Shown here in pieces: positions 19,248-28,434 of a stretch of DNA of 64,000 nucleotides; the first letter of the stretch is position 1; every line of letters begins with the position of its first letter. Under the pieces are notes generated by a model. That model was not told the origin of the DNA and ran no database searches. It worked only from the letters and a program-made list of their open reading frames with translations. Position numbers and translations under genes: made by a program. Origin of the DNA: Peteryoungia desertarenae. GTDB taxonomy: Bacteria > Pseudomonadota > Alphaproteobacteria > Rhizobiales > Rhizobiaceae. The stretch spans positions 1,270,501 through 1,334,500 of the forward strand of contig NZ_CP058350.1 of assembly GCF_005860795.2 (NCBI RefSeq), read 5' to 3'.

Positions 19248-20782
19248 AGGGACTCCAGGAATTTGATCAGGGCTCTTCGCTCTTCAGGCTCCGCATTGGC
19301 AAATGCGTTACGGGCAGCCTCGGCCTCTCCACCATGCCAGAGAATGGCTTCGGTCAGGTTGCGGGCCCGCCCATCATGCAGGAAGAAGGTATGACCGTTG
19401 ACCACTTCCGTCAGCCCGATCCCCCAGAGCGGCGGCGTGCGCCATTCCCGGCCGTTCGCATCCCCCACCTGCTGGCCATCCGCAAGGCCTTCGCCCATGT
19501 CATGAAGCAGGAAGTCCGAATAGGGCCAGATGAGTTGGAAGGCCTGTGCCTTGTTGTCCGCCTTGCGGCTGGTGACATATTTCGGCCTGTGGCACGCGAC
19601 ACAGCCTGTTTCATAAAAGATCTTCTTGCCTGCGAGAACCTCCGGATCATCGACACCGCGCCGGGCAGGGGGCGCGAGGTTCTTGGCATAGAAGGTCACG
19701 AGCTCCATGACCGGGTCTGGTGCCTCGGTGTTGCCAAGCCTCGGTTGCACACCGGTGGCGAGCGCCAGACAATCTGCCTGCTTTTCGGTGCAGTCGCCGA
19801 AATGGCGCGGATCATCGGGGCTGGAAATGCCGATATCACCCGCAAAGGCACCGGAGCTCTGGTCGCGCACCGATCCGTTTTGCGCCTTCCAGCCAAACCG
19901 CCCGAGCAGGATCTCGCCCGTCCGGTGGTCGCGCGCACGGGCGGCCCGACCGGAGATGCCGTCGCCATCTTCATCCTTTGGATCGGCAAAGGCGAGGATG
20001 TCTTCTGCTGGAATGGCCTCGATCAGACCGAGGCCGATCATCGGATTGGCGATGCGGGGCGACAGCGTTGTGGTCGGGTCGAGCGGGCCATAGCCAAGAT
20101 CGCTGACCGAATAGGTCGGCTTGCGAAGGCTGACGATCTCGCCTCCGGCTATGGTCACCTGCTCCTCGACATAAGTGATGACCATCCGGCCTTCGGCCTT
20201 GAGCCCTGGAACAGCCTGATCCTGGAACTGCCCACCATAGACAGGATCAGGCAGGCTCATGATCTCGAACGCGTCCAGCCTGGCCTGTTCTTCGGCATTG
20301 GCCGGCGTGCGTGCCAATCGCAGGAACATGGATGTTGCGTCATCATCGCCTTCCGGCGGATGGCCGCGCCCATCCCTCAGGTGGCAGCTCTGACAGGCCC
20401 GCGCGTTGAACAGCGGACCCAGACCATCGGAGGCCTGTGTGGAAGAGGGGGAGGATACCCAGAGCTTGCGAAACAGCGCATTGCCGAGCTTGAAGTCTTT
20501 CTCCTCGCCAAAGGTGATATTGGCCGAGAAATGGGAAAATGCATCGCCAGTCACGCCATGGGTCGATGTCGAAGCGCCGCCCGGCATGGCCTCGAAGGCT
20601 TCGGCTTTCGAAAAATCATCCGTCAACCGCGTCACGGCCAGAACGCGGGCGAGGTCCTTGGCATTCAGATCTGTGCGCTTTGGTGGTCCCTCTGCAGAGG
20701 CAGGAACAGCGGCGGCGAAACTCGTTGCAGCCGCCATCAGGATGGCTGCGACAGACGAAGCGGTTCGAAAGCAAAGTGCCAT
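19244..20782 (-). CDS. Di-heme oxidoreductase (DHOR family), periplasmic c-type cytochrome
   Basis: This 512-residue protein has a signal peptide (cleavage near residue 30, VPASAEG) and two c-type heme motifs, CQSCH at 130-134 and CVACH at 394-398. It belongs to the DHOR family (PF06537, often named thiol oxidoreductase), related to bacterial cytochrome c peroxidases. It could oxidise or reduce iron, or transfer electrons, in the periplasm. It lies between two imelysins and is co-translated with the second. A Ca-binding-like acidic loop (KDEDGDGISGRA, 269-280) is also visible. Confidence in the family is high; the reaction is not known. Confidence 0.92.
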   Translation of the reverse strand: MALCFRTASSVAAILMAAATSFAAAVPASAEGPPKRTDLNAKDLARVLAVTRLTDDFSKAEAFEAMPGGASTSTHGVTGDAFSHFSANITFGEEKDFKLGNALFRKLWVSSPSSTQASDGLGPLFNARACQSCHLRDGRGHPPEGDDDATSMFLRLARTPANAEEQARLDAFEIMSLPDPVYGGQFQDQAVPGLKAEGRMVITYVEEQVTIAGGEIVSLRKPTYSVSDLGYGPLDPTTTLSPRIANPMIGLGLIEAIPAEDILAFADPKDEDGDGISGRAARARDHRTGEILLGRFGWKAQNGSVRDQSSGAFAGDIGISSPDDPRHFGDCTEKQADCLALATGVQPRLGNTEAPDPVMELVTFYAKNLAPPARRGVDDPEVLAGKKIFYETGCVACHRPKYVTSRKADNKAQAFQLIWPYSDFLLHDMGEGLADGQQVGDANGREWRTPPLWGIGLTEVVNGHTFFLHDGRARNLTEAILWHGGEAEAARNAFANAEPEERRALIKFLESL

Positions 20783-20826
20783 GGCAGGCCTCGGGTCACC
20801 CGCAAGGGATGACCCGTCCTTGTTAC

Positions 20827-22107
20827 TTATTGGAAAACAGCATTTGGATTATCAAGGCTGTCGGAACCTTCAAGCTCGATCGTACCCAGGTCGAGCGACG
20901 CAATGACGCGCTCGATGGTCTGGGTCTGGTCGATCAGCCCGTCAATGGCTGCCTGAACCGTGGCATTGCCTTCCGCGTTGCCCTCGCCGATCATCTGGTC
21001 ATAGGCTTCCACGGTTTCCGCCCGCTTTGCCATGGCGTTCATGGCATCGAGCGTTTTCGTCAGCTTGGCCTTCATTTCAGCATCGAGAGCCGCATCTTTC
21101 TCGACAACCAGTTCCGAAACGGACGGGCCGGTCATCTTCGTGCCGTCGACGCGGGTGTATTCACCCGTGTAGGCCGAGGCGATGCCCACGGCATCGTTCA
21201 GATGGGAGGCATGTGTGTTGTCCGAGAAGCAATCATGCTCCTCTTCCGGGTCATGCAGGAGAAGGCCGAGCTTCATGCGCTCGCCGGCAAGTTCGCCGTA
21301 GGACAGAGAGCCCATGCCGGTCAGGATCGCGGAAATGCCGGCTTTCTCGTCAGCCATGACAGCCTTTGTCGCCTCACCCTCAGGCGCCCAGGCCGCCACC
21401 ATTTCCTCCAGATCGGAAATCAGAAGCTCGGACGCCGCCTTCAAATAGGCGGCGCGGCGATCGCAATTGCCATTGGTGCAATTAGCTGTGTCGAAATCCG
21501 TGTAGGGACGCTTGCCAGCACCAGGCCCCGTGCCATTCAGATCCTGGCCCCAGAGCAGGAATTCGATGGCGTGATAGCCGGTCGCAACATTCGCCTCGAC
21601 TTCGCCCGCCTCGTGCAGTGTATCCGATAGCAAGGCCGGTGTGATGACGCTTGCGTCCACCTCAGCGCCATTGATCGCAATTTTCGGGTTGGCAATGATA
21701 TTGGCGACATAGAGGCTGTTGCTGTCGCTTTCGACACCATAGCCGGCGTCGACATAGTCGATCAGGCCTTCATCGAGCGGCCAGGCATTCACCTTGCCTT
21801 CCCAGTCATCGACGATCGGATTGCCGAAACGATAGACTTCGGACTGCTGATAGGGCACGCGGGCAGCGATCCAGGCCGCGCGGGCCGCCTTTAGCGTGTC
21901 CTCGCTCGGTGAGGCAATCAGTGCGTCGATCGCGGCGTCCAGTGCCTTGGCGGTCGTCAGCGAGTCTTCATACTTGGCGTGCGCCAGCGCAGCATAATGC
22001 GTGAGCACGTCGCTCTGACTTGGTGCAGCAACAGCCGGACCAGCTGTGAAAGCGGCGGAAGCCACCAGGAGCGCCATAGAGGCGCCGAGGATGTTTTTCC
22101 GGAACAT
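20827..22107 (-). CDS. Imelysin family periplasmic protein
   Basis: This protein of about 426 residues has a signal peptide (NILGASMALLVASAAFTAG, cleavage after VAA near residue 28). It belongs to the imelysin/IrpA (insulin-cleaving membrane protein, M75) family linked with iron uptake; the conserved GxHxxE signature is present as GYHAIEFLLWG. The start at 22107 is chosen for its GGAG six to eight bases upstream and for the signal peptide. It is the first gene of the operon leading to the di-heme oxidoreductase, second imelysin and DUF1513 protein. A FixK/FNR-like box is about 110 bases upstream. I saw no clear RirA or Irr box. Confidence 0.93.
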   Translation of the reverse strand: MFRKNILGASMALLVASAAFTAGPAVAAPSQSDVLTHYAALAHAKYEDSLTTAKALDAAIDALIASPSEDTLKAARAAWIAARVPYQQSEVYRFGNPIVDDWEGKVNAWPLDEGLIDYVDAGYGVESDSNSLYVANIIANPKIAINGAEVDASVITPALLSDTLHEAGEVEANVATGYHAIEFLLWGQDLNGTGPGAGKRPYTDFDTANCTNGNCDRRAAYLKAASELLISDLEEMVAAWAPEGEATKAVMADEKAGISAILTGMGSLSYGELAGERMKLGLLLHDPEEEHDCFSDNTHASHLNDAVGIASAYTGEYTRVDGTKMTGPSVSELVVEKDAALDAEMKAKLTKTLDAMNAMAKRAETVEAYDQMIGEGNAEGNATVQAAIDGLIDQTQTIERVIASLDLGTIELEGSDSLDNPNAVFQ

Positions 22108-22215
22108 GATTTCTCCTTCGACGCGCAGGCGCGCCATTTCGATGAACGAACACGCCTGTCTTGGCCGAAAAAGAAACTGGTGTCAAATAGTCGAGATTAC
22201 GAAACTACCCATTAC

Positions 22216-22229
22216 TTGACGATGATCAA
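22216..22229. promoter_or_regulatory. FixK/FNR-like box upstream of the imelysin operon
   Basis: TTGACGATGATCAA is a perfect TTGA-N6-TCAA palindrome core, as bound by FNR/FixK-type regulators. It lies 109-122 bases upstream of the first imelysin start and directly after the rsmB stop. The spacing to a possible minus-strand -10 (TATTTG, 22189-22184) is a few bases off the usual class II spacing, so its activity is uncertain. Confidence 0.4.
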
Positions 22230-22231
22230 GA

Positions 22232-23524
22232 TCACTCGGCGCGCCGTTTCATTCGGCAGAAAAAGAAGCCGTCGGTATCCATGCTGGCCGGACTGAGTGT
22301 GACGGTTTGACCATCTTTCGAACGCGGCGTCGGAGCCTCCTTTCCAAAGAGCCTTGTCCATTGATCAAGCACAGGAACGATCTCGAAACCGGGATTGTCC
22401 CGGCAGAACTGTTCGACCTGATCGTCATTTTCTGTTGGCAGGACCGAACAGGTGACATAGAGCAAAGATCCACCGGGCTTCACAAAGCGTGCAGCTTCAG
22501 CAAGGGCTTCCTGCTGCTGAACGATCCGTTCCTGCAGATTGCGATCTGTGAGCCGCCACTTCGTATCGGGCCGACGGCGCCAGGTGCCGGTGCCGGTGCA
22601 GGGGGCATCAACCAGGACCTGATCAAAGCGATCCTTGAGTGCCGCAAGTGACTTCGGATTGTCATGGACCTGCACATTATGTGTACCCGCCCGCTTCAGG
22701 CGCTCGATGATGGGCGCAAGGCGCTTGCGGTCGGCATCGAAGGCGTGGACCTGGCCCTTGTTGTTCATGGCCGCTGCCATGGCAAGGGTCTTGCCGCCGC
22801 CGCCGGCACAAAAATCCAGGACCTGCTCACCTTCACGCGGCTCAACGAGATCGGCAACGATCTGAGATCCTTCGTCCTGCACTTCGAACCAGCCTTTCTG
22901 GAAGCTGAGTTCGGCGGTGACATTGGGAAGTCGCGACGGGCCTTCACCAGCCGGGACCCGCATGCCGAAGCGTGCGATATCAGAGGCCTTGGCTCCGGAC
23001 CGGTCCAGAGCTTTGAGCACCTTTTCGCGATTGGCCTTCAGCGTATTGACCCGCAGATCCAGCGTCGGTCGCGTCGCAAGCGCCTGAGCTTCCTTCAGCC
23101 AGTCTTCGCCAAAGGCGGTTTCGAACGCCGGCTGCACCCAGTCGGGAATGTCGCCCTGCACATGAAGCGGCGCATCGGCAAGGTCACGACTGGTAAAGGC
23201 GTGACGCTGGCTGTCAGTCAATGGAGCGGGGGCAAAGTTGTCGCCGTCCAGTTCCTGTTCGAGTGCCTCGAGCGAAAAGCCCCATTGGCGGAGCAGGACG
23301 GCCCATCCGAGCGCAGCAGCGCTGTCATCGTCCATCAGGAAGGCATGGGACAGCTTCATGCGCAGGGCGTCATAAACAATGTTCCCGATCGCCGCCCGGT
23401 CTCCTGACCCGGCAAAGCGATGGGACAGTCCCCAATCCTTCAAGGCATCGGCAACTGGTCGGCGGCGCGTCTCGATGTCATTCAAAACCTCGATCGCGCC
23501 AGCAAGGCGGCCGCCCAAGCGCAT
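22232..23524 (-). CDS. rsmB: 16S rRNA cytosine-C5 methyltransferase, RsmB/NOP family
   Basis: This protein of about 430 residues is an S-adenosylmethionine-dependent m5C methyltransferase acting on 16S rRNA. An N-terminal RsmB-like helical domain (about 1-130) is followed by a Rossmann-fold methyltransferase domain with VLDFCAGGGGKTLAMA (motif I), DAPCTGTGTWRRRPD (first catalytic-region Cys) and VTCSVLPTEND (the second Cys, the catalytic nucleophile). Three in-frame ATGs exist; the one at 23524 (MRLGGRLAGAIEV) has GGGGAG seven bases upstream and is preferred. It ends 125 bases before the imelysin operon. Confidence 0.92.
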   Translation of the reverse strand: MRLGGRLAGAIEVLNDIETRRRPVADALKDWGLSHRFAGSGDRAAIGNIVYDALRMKLSHAFLMDDDSAAALGWAVLLRQWGFSLEALEQELDGDNFAPAPLTDSQRHAFTSRDLADAPLHVQGDIPDWVQPAFETAFGEDWLKEAQALATRPTLDLRVNTLKANREKVLKALDRSGAKASDIARFGMRVPAGEGPSRLPNVTAELSFQKGWFEVQDEGSQIVADLVEPREGEQVLDFCAGGGGKTLAMAAAMNNKGQVHAFDADRKRLAPIIERLKRAGTHNVQVHDNPKSLAALKDRFDQVLVDAPCTGTGTWRRRPDTKWRLTDRNLQERIVQQQEALAEAARFVKPGGSLLYVTCSVLPTENDDQVEQFCRDNPGFEIVPVLDQWTRLFGKEAPTPRSKDGQTVTLSPASMDTDGFFFCRMKRRAE

Positions 23525-23631
23525 GGTCATTCTCCCCATTCAAGAAGACTGCGTGGTAGCGGCGAAAGACGTCAAGAGCAAGCAGATTGCGCCTGCCGCA
23601 GACGGTCGCTATTGCAGGTGGCCCTTTGTCC

Positions 23632-23994
23632 TCAGCCGATGACTTCGTAGCAAACCTTTGCGTGGCCGGCACGGATCATGCCAATATTCTGAGCCGCAGC
23701 CTTGGAAAGATCGAGCACGCGTCCCTTGATGAATGGGCCCCGGTCGTTGATGCGAACGACAACGCTCTTGCCGTTCTTCGGGTTGGTAACCTTGAGCTTC
23801 GTCCCGAACTTCATCGTGCGATGGGCGGCTGTCAGCTTGGCCGGGTTCATGCGCTCGCCCGAGGCGGTCTTCGACGTCAGGGCATACCAGGAAGCGCTCC
23901 CACAGCCGGTTGCCGCGAAAGCATTTACGGGAAGTGCGAAAGTAAGAGTTGCCAGAACTGCCGTTGTGAAAATAGAGCGCCGGATAGTCTTCAA
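23632..23994 (-). CDS. rlpA: RlpA-like septal/endolytic transglycosylase (DPBB domain)
   Basis: This 120-residue exported protein has a signal peptide ([20 protein letters not shown], cleavage near residue 28) followed by a double-psi beta-barrel. The RlpA pattern is present: [27 protein letters not shown] with the catalytic-type Glu, and VRINDRGPF with the catalytic-type Asp. RlpA cuts peptidoglycan glycan chains without peptide stems during septation. There is no SPOR domain, so this is a minimal form. The upstream region is AT-rich and presumably holds its promoter. Confidence 0.87.
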   Translation of the reverse strand: MKTIRRSIFTTAVLATLTFALPVNAFAATGCGSASWYALTSKTASGERMNPAKLTAAHRTMKFGTKLKVTNPKNGKSVVVRINDRGPFIKGRVLDLSKAAAQNIGMIRAGHAKVCYEVIG

Positions 23995-24351
23995 TTTGGA
24001 TTTCCCTGATCGCTGAAGAGAGAAGGATTTTGCGTCAGGACGCTAAGGCAGGGCAAAAATGGCAAAAACTTGCTTATATATTATCACAAAATATTTCTGA
24101 ACGATACATTCGTGACTCGCGCGTGCGGGTACTACGTCAATTAGGGATGCCAAACCTAAAGAAAAATCATGTGATTTCAGACGAGAAGGCGCAAGTTCAT
24201 TCCAGTCAATGTCCGTGAAGTGTAGTTCACGAAGAGCACGCAGAAAAATTCTGCCAACTAGCGAAATACAGGCTCATTTCCGTATAGCTTGGCTCCCGAC
24301 GCCCTCCCGAAGGTGGGCGAAGGTTCATCGGCCATTCTGCTCAACCAATAC
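23995..24351. other. Intergenic region upstream of rlpA
   Basis: This 357-base stretch holds no coding sequence I can support. The part at about 24055-24110 is strikingly AT-rich (TTATATATTATCAC) and probably includes the minus-strand rlpA promoter. One open frame (24030-24218) lacks a plausible ribosome binding site and family resemblance. A weak inverted repeat lies near 24300-24317. Confidence 0.5.
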
Positions 24352-25236
24352 TCAGAAAGCGAATTTGTTCCATCCTTCAAGGTGATAAAGCTCTTCTAGA
24401 GACTGTTTATAGTTGCCATGAAGGAAGCTGAAGCCGAGCGCCTTGATCTTGCCGTTGGAGACCCGCTTGTTCTCGCCATAGAAGGAACGCGCCATGGGCG
24501 TGAGATCCGCCGTCTCGAAAGGCTGTTCCGGCGGCGGCTCGATACCGGCCAGACGGCAGGCTTCGGTCACGACGTCTTGCGGCGGACAGGGTTCGTCGTC
24601 GGTGATGTTGAAGATACCGCCGGTATTGCGCTCGGCGAGAAAGGCAGTCGCCCGGGCAATATCCTCAACCCGAATCCGATTGAAAACCTGATCCTTCTTG
24701 ACCAGCCGCCGGGCTGTACCCTTGGCGATGTTATGGAAGGTGTTGCGGCCAGGGCCGTAGATCCCTGAAAGCCTGAGGATCGCCACGGGAAGATCGTCCC
24801 GAGAGCCGAGTTCAAGCCAGCCGTTCTCTGCCTCGACACGCTCCAGCGAGCGCTGCGAGACTGGACTAAGAGGGCTTTCCTCATTGACCCATGCGCCGTC
24901 GTGATCACCATAGACTCCGACCGTCGAGTAATAGCAGACCCACTGGAGGGCAGGCATGGCAGACCGCAGACCCTGCTTGCCAAACAGCCGGATCAGCGGG
25001 TCCCCCTCCTGTCCCGGCGCAATCGATTGGACGAGATGGGTCACTGTCGAAAGTTCGCTTTCGACCTCTGGCGAAACTGTCTGGCCATCAAAGATCAACG
25101 GCTGAATACCGCTATCCCCCAGCATGTGAGCTTTTTCCGCAGAACGCGTCGTGCCGAAGACTGTATGGCCTGCAGACGCGAGCAAAGCGCCCGCCGCCTT
25201 GCCGCTGAAGCCGGCCCCGAAGATCATGACGCGCAT
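24352..25236 (-). CDS. SDR-type NAD(P)-dependent epimerase/reductase (YeeZ-like)
   Basis: This protein of about 294 residues is an atypical extended short-chain dehydrogenase. The N-terminal Rossmann motif is [16 protein letters not shown], and the active-site region [13 protein letters not shown] holds the Ser/Tyr of the family; a C-terminal substrate domain follows ([12 protein letters not shown]). The start at 25236 lies inside the 3' end of queG (13-base overlap) and has GGGGGA six to eight bases upstream. Substrate unknown; the YeeZ group has no settled function. It is probably co-expressed with queG and the GST upstream. Confidence 0.82.
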   Translation of the reverse strand: MRVMIFGAGFSGKAAGALLASAGHTVFGTTRSAEKAHMLGDSGIQPLIFDGQTVSPEVESELSTVTHLVQSIAPGQEGDPLIRLFGKQGLRSAMPALQWVCYYSTVGVYGDHDGAWVNEESPLSPVSQRSLERVEAENGWLELGSRDDLPVAILRLSGIYGPGRNTFHNIAKGTARRLVKKDQVFNRIRVEDIARATAFLAERNTGGIFNITDDEPCPPQDVVTEACRLAGIEPPPEQPFETADLTPMARSFYGENKRVSNGKIKALGFSFLHGNYKQSLEELYHLEGWNKFAF

Positions 25237-26393
25237 GCTGCAATCCCCCATTTCCATTCGTCTTTTACAGATTCATCCGTTTCCGCAGCAGCGCGCTCGT
25301 GATGCAGTGCGGCAAAGCCGTTATTGGTCAGAAGCCGCGACAGGGCCCAGACTGCCATGCCGCGAACTTCCGGTGATCCGTCGTCAATCAGAGCCTTGAC
25401 CGGTTCCACAAGATCGGGATGGCCAGAATTGCCCGCCGCGATCAGTACATTCCGGACAAAGCGATTGCGCCCGATCCGCTTGACCGGTGAACCGCTGAAA
25501 TAGGTCCGGAAACTCCCGTCGTCCAGCGCGAGGAAAAAGGCAATATCCGGCGCCAGCAGATCCTCGCGCGCCTGAAGCTTCATCTCCCGTACCTCGCGGG
25601 CGAACTTGTTCCAGGGGCAGGCGGCGAGACAGTCGTCGCAGCCATAGACGCGATTGCCGAAAAGGGGGCGAAGTTCCGGATCTATGATCCCTTTGTGCTC
25701 GATCGTGAGATAGGAAATGCAACGGCGTGCATCGATCTGATAGGCAGCCGGGAAAGCAGCCGTCGGACAGGCATCGAGGCAGGCCCGGCAGGAACCGCAA
25801 TGATCGCGCTCGGCGTCGTCGAAAACGAGGTCAGCCGTGGTGAACAAGCTCCCCAGAAACAGCCAGGAACCAAGCTCGCGGCTGACGAGATTGGTGTGTT
25901 TGCCTTGCCAACCGAGACCCGCAGCAGCAGCGAGCGGTTTTTCCATGACGGGTGCCGTGTCGACGAAAACCTTCACATCTTCTCCTGCACGCGCGGCAAA
26001 GCGGGTGGCAACCTCTTTCAGCTTGCCCTTTATGACATCGTGATAGTCCCGATTGCGGGCGTAAACGGAAATGGCAGCCTTATCGGGCAACGCTTGCAGA
26101 CTGCGTGGGTCGTGGTCAGGGCCATAATTCATGCCGAACATGACGACCGAGCGCACCTCAGGCCAGAGGATGCGCGGGTCTCCACGCCGTTCCTGCGTGT
26201 CCTCCATCCATTGCATGGTCCCGTGATAGCCTGCTTCGAGGAAAGTACCCAAGCGGGCAGGAGCTTCGGGGATTGCATCGGGGCGCGTGACGCGACAGAG
26301 ATCGAATCCGATGGCTTCCGCTTCGGCTTTCAGGAAACGCGTCAGACGCTCGCGCCGCGCCTCGTTCTTCGGATCTGTCTGCGGCCCTGCCAT
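25224..26393 (-). CDS. queG: Epoxyqueuosine reductase
   Basis: QueG carries out the last step of queuosine synthesis, reducing epoxyqueuosine to queuosine in the anticodon of tRNAs Tyr, His, Asp and Asn, with a cobalamin and two [4Fe-4S] clusters. The 389-residue protein has an N-terminal corrinoid-binding part, the two cluster motifs [12 protein letters not shown] and [11 protein letters not shown] (about residues 198-255), and a C-terminal HEAT-like repeat (residues ~310-370). The length is normal to slightly long. Upstream lies a GST gene 12 bases away, downstream an SDR that begins inside it. Confidence 0.95.
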   Translation of the reverse strand: MAGPQTDPKNEARRERLTRFLKAEAEAIGFDLCRVTRPDAIPEAPARLGTFLEAGYHGTMQWMEDTQERRGDPRILWPEVRSVVMFGMNYGPDHDPRSLQALPDKAAISVYARNRDYHDVIKGKLKEVATRFAARAGEDVKVFVDTAPVMEKPLAAAAGLGWQGKHTNLVSRELGSWLFLGSLFTTADLVFDDAERDHCGSCRACLDACPTAAFPAAYQIDARRCISYLTIEHKGIIDPELRPLFGNRVYGCDDCLAACPWNKFAREVREMKLQAREDLLAPDIAFFLALDDGSFRTYFSGSPVKRIGRNRFVRNVLIAAGNSGHPDLVEPVKALIDDGSPEVRGMAVWALSRLLTNNGFAALHHERAAAETDESVKDEWKWGIAACAS

Positions 26394-26405
26394 CCGCCCG
26401 CTCCG

Positions 26406-27098
26406 TCAGAAATCAAGATCTGCATAGTGCGAGACCGGTGTCAGGCCACGAATACGCTCAGCCAGAAGCGGGCGGAAGGACGGGCGTGATTTAAGCCGCT
26501 GATACCAGTCCTTGGCGACCGGAAACTCGTTCCAATCGATCTCACCGAGATAATCCAGCACAGACAAAGAGGATGCAGCAGCAAGATCGCTATAGCTCAG
26601 GCGGTCACCGGCAAGCCACGGGCGCGATCCGGCAAGCCAGCTGAGATACTTCATGTGCTGTCGGATATTGCCGCGGGCCGTGCGCAGGATCTTGGAATCC
26701 GGCGCACCGCCGCCCAAACCATTGGGGATCAGGAGTTTATGGACCCGCTCGCGCACCAGCGGCTTTGTCACATCCTGTTCCATTTTCTCAAGGAACCATT
26801 CGGTCAGACGGCGGATTTCCGCCCGTTGAAACGGGTCTTCGGCGAGAAGGCGGCGATCGCGTTTCAAAACACCGTGGGTTTCGTCCAGGAATTCGGAGAT
26901 GATCGTCGCTCCTGTCAGGCAACGCATATTGTCATCGACATAGACCGGCAATGTGCCCGCCGGGTTCATCGCCAGGAATTCTCGCCGTTTCTCCCAGGTC
27001 TGTTCCTCGACCAGATCAAACTGAAAGCCGTATTCGACCAGCACAAGGCGGATGAACCGGGAGGGTGTCGACATGGAATGGTGATAGAGTGTGGGCAT
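26406..27098 (-). CDS. Glutathione S-transferase family protein
   Basis: This 230-residue cytoplasmic protein has an N-terminal thioredoxin-fold domain (LYHHSMSTPSRFIRLVLVEY, then NPAGTLPVYVDD with the cis-Pro) and an all-helical C-terminal domain (about 90-230, LAGDRLSYSDLAAASSL with the conserved N-capping box Asp). It would conjugate or reduce substrates with glutathione. The catalytic residue is probably a Ser near residue 9. It leads the GST-queG-SDR run, and the region between it and uppP holds overlapping palindromes. Confidence 0.87.
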   Translation of the reverse strand: MPTLYHHSMSTPSRFIRLVLVEYGFQFDLVEEQTWEKRREFLAMNPAGTLPVYVDDNMRCLTGATIISEFLDETHGVLKRDRRLLAEDPFQRAEIRRLTEWFLEKMEQDVTKPLVRERVHKLLIPNGLGGGAPDSKILRTARGNIRQHMKYLSWLAGSRPWLAGDRLSYSDLAAASSLSVLDYLGEIDWNEFPVAKDWYQRLKSRPSFRPLLAERIRGLTPVSHYADLDF

Positions 27099-27202
27099 GG
27101 AACTCGAATTTTCTGAAACGCTTGCTCTCCGTTTCCGGACGAGCGATTTTGCAGGCCTTGAGCCAAGGCAGCCGGTGCCAACGTGAAGCCACGACCAACG
27201 AT

Positions 27203-27224
27203 ATTATCGAATAATCTCGAGATT
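27203..27224. promoter_or_regulatory. Overlapping palindromes between divergent GST and uppP genes
   Basis: ATTAT-CGA-ATAAT (27203-27215) overlaps the perfect 12-base palindrome AATCTCGAGATT (27213-27224). The site sits in the 236-base divergent region and looks like an operator, but no regulator gene is nearby. Confidence 0.4.
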
Positions 27225-27334
27225 CCAGTTTAAGCCGGATTCGGTTAAGACACTTCTGCCATGTCTCCCTGCTATAGGTTGTCGAGACCGTCAAAACAAG
27301 CGAATCGGGACTTCTCCCTTACGAAAGTGGTTCA

Positions 27335-28141
27335 ATGGAATCTCAATCCATCGTCAGTGCCCTGGTGCTTGGCCTCATTGAAGGCCTGACCGAATTCATC
27401 CCCGTCTCCTCTACCGCCCACCTGCTTCTTGCCGGACATTTCATGGGCTTCGAATCACCGGGCAATTCCTTTGCAGTCCTGATCCAGCTTGGAGCGATCC
27501 TGGCGATTCTCAGCGTCTATTTCGCGCGGCTGCTGAATCTCGCGCTGTCGCTGCCGTCTGACCCGAAAAGTCGCCACTTCGTTTTGGCCATCCTGGTCGC
27601 GTTTCTACCGGCAGCCGTGATCGGTGCGCTGGCGCATGGATTCATCAAGACGGTGCTGTTCGAAACACCCATGCTGATCTGTGTCGTTTTGATACTTGGC
27701 GGCTTCATTCTGCTTTGGGTCGACCGGTTGGCGCTCAAGCCCCGCTACCACGATGTGACGGACTACCCGCTGTCGCTGGCGTTCAAGATCGGTCTCTTCC
27801 AGTGCCTCGCCATGGTGCCGGGAACCTCCCGTTCCGGTGCGACGATTGTCGGCGCATTGCTGATGGGCACAGACAAGCGTTCGGCAGCCGAATTTTCGTT
27901 CTTTCTTGCCATGCCGACCATGGCGGGCGCCTTCGCGCTCGATCTTTACAAGAACCGGAATGCGCTGAGTGCCGACGATGTGGGTATCATTGCCATCGGC
28001 TTCGTCGCCGCCTTTTTCGCAGCTCTTGTCGTCGTGAAATCGCTGCTCGACTTCGTGTCGAAACGCGGCTACGCGCCATTTGCATGGTGGCGAATTATCG
28101 TGGGAAGTCTGGGCCTTTTCGCCTTGCTGCTCGGATTTTGA
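27335..28141 (+). CDS. uppP: Undecaprenyl-diphosphatase
   Basis: UppP (BacA) is an inner-membrane phosphatase that recycles undecaprenyl diphosphate to the monophosphate carrier for peptidoglycan and other envelope glycans. The 268-residue protein has eight predicted helices and the family catalytic motifs [14 protein letters not shown] (Glu16, Glu20, His29) and PGTSRSG (Arg166). Length is normal. It is divergent from the GST and followed by a strong terminator, so it is a single-gene transcript. Confidence 0.97.
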   Translation: MESQSIVSALVLGLIEGLTEFIPVSSTAHLLLAGHFMGFESPGNSFAVLIQLGAILAILSVYFARLLNLALSLPSDPKSRHFVLAILVAFLPAAVIGALAHGFIKTVLFETPMLICVVLILGGFILLWVDRLALKPRYHDVTDYPLSLAFKIGLFQCLAMVPGTSRSGATIVGALLMGTDKRSAAEFSFFLAMPTMAGAFALDLYKNRNALSADDVGIIAIGFVAAFFAALVVVKSLLDFVSKRGYAPFAWWRIIVGSLGLFALLLGF

Positions 28142-28171
28142 GCGCCATCTATGCCACTCTTTGATGGCAAG

Positions 28172-28206
28172 AAGAAAGGCCGGTCTTTCGATCGGCCTTT
28201 CTTGTG
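28172..28206 (+). terminator. Intrinsic terminator after uppP
   Basis: A perfect 11-bp stem (AAGAAAGGCCG / CGGCCTTTCTT) with a 10-base loop, 30 bases after the uppP stop. The T-rich right arm and flank also make it usable on the minus strand, where the 52-residue peptide gene ends. Confidence 0.88.
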
Positions 28207-28210
28207 AATA

Positions 28211-28369
28211 TCATCGAGAAACGCTGATCGAACCGGTGCTGCAGGGATCAACACCATAGGCTGGAGCGCAATGAGGGTTGCGAGCTGCAACAGTCTCAGG
28301 CGCCAAAAACGAACCAGCTACAATAACCATTGCCGCACATGCAAAGAACAGTGCGATGGACTTGCCCAT
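28211..28369 (-). CDS. Small secreted peptide, 52 residues
   Basis: The start at 28369 has AGAGG seven bases upstream. The product begins MGKSIALFFACAAMVIVAGS, a typical signal peptide with probable cleavage after VAA near residue 34, leaving a mature peptide of about 18 residues with two cysteines (RNPHCAPAYGVDPCSTGSIS). A signal anchor is the alternative. The frame is open further upstream but without a ribosome binding site. It is isolated between uppP and the NDUFA9-like gene, behind a leader that contains a terminator-like hairpin. I do not recognise a family. Confidence 0.6.
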   Translation of the reverse strand: MGKSIALFFACAAMVIVAGSFLAPETVAARNPHCAPAYGVDPCSTGSISVSR

Positions 28370-28407
28370 GAAAAGCCTCTTGAAAAGAAAACAAACGCGC
28401 CAGGAAG

Positions 28408-28434
28408 GGAAAAACCCGCCTTTGATGGGCGGTT
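28408..28434 (-). terminator. Terminator-like hairpin in the leader of the small secreted peptide
   Basis: On the minus strand a GC-rich stem of five pairs, a one-base bulge and two A-T pairs is followed by five T. It lies between the NDUFA9-like gene and the peptide start, 39 bases before the ATG. It may end the upstream transcript or act as an attenuator. Confidence 0.4.

Noticed and set aside
22137..22231. RirA (TGA-N9-TCA) or Irr box before the imelysin operon
   Set aside because: The nearest match is CGA-N9-TCA, one base off; I saw no convincing Irr element.
24030..24218. 62-residue open frame upstream of rlpA
   Set aside because: It has no ribosome binding site, lies in an AT-rich promoter-like stretch and shows no family features.
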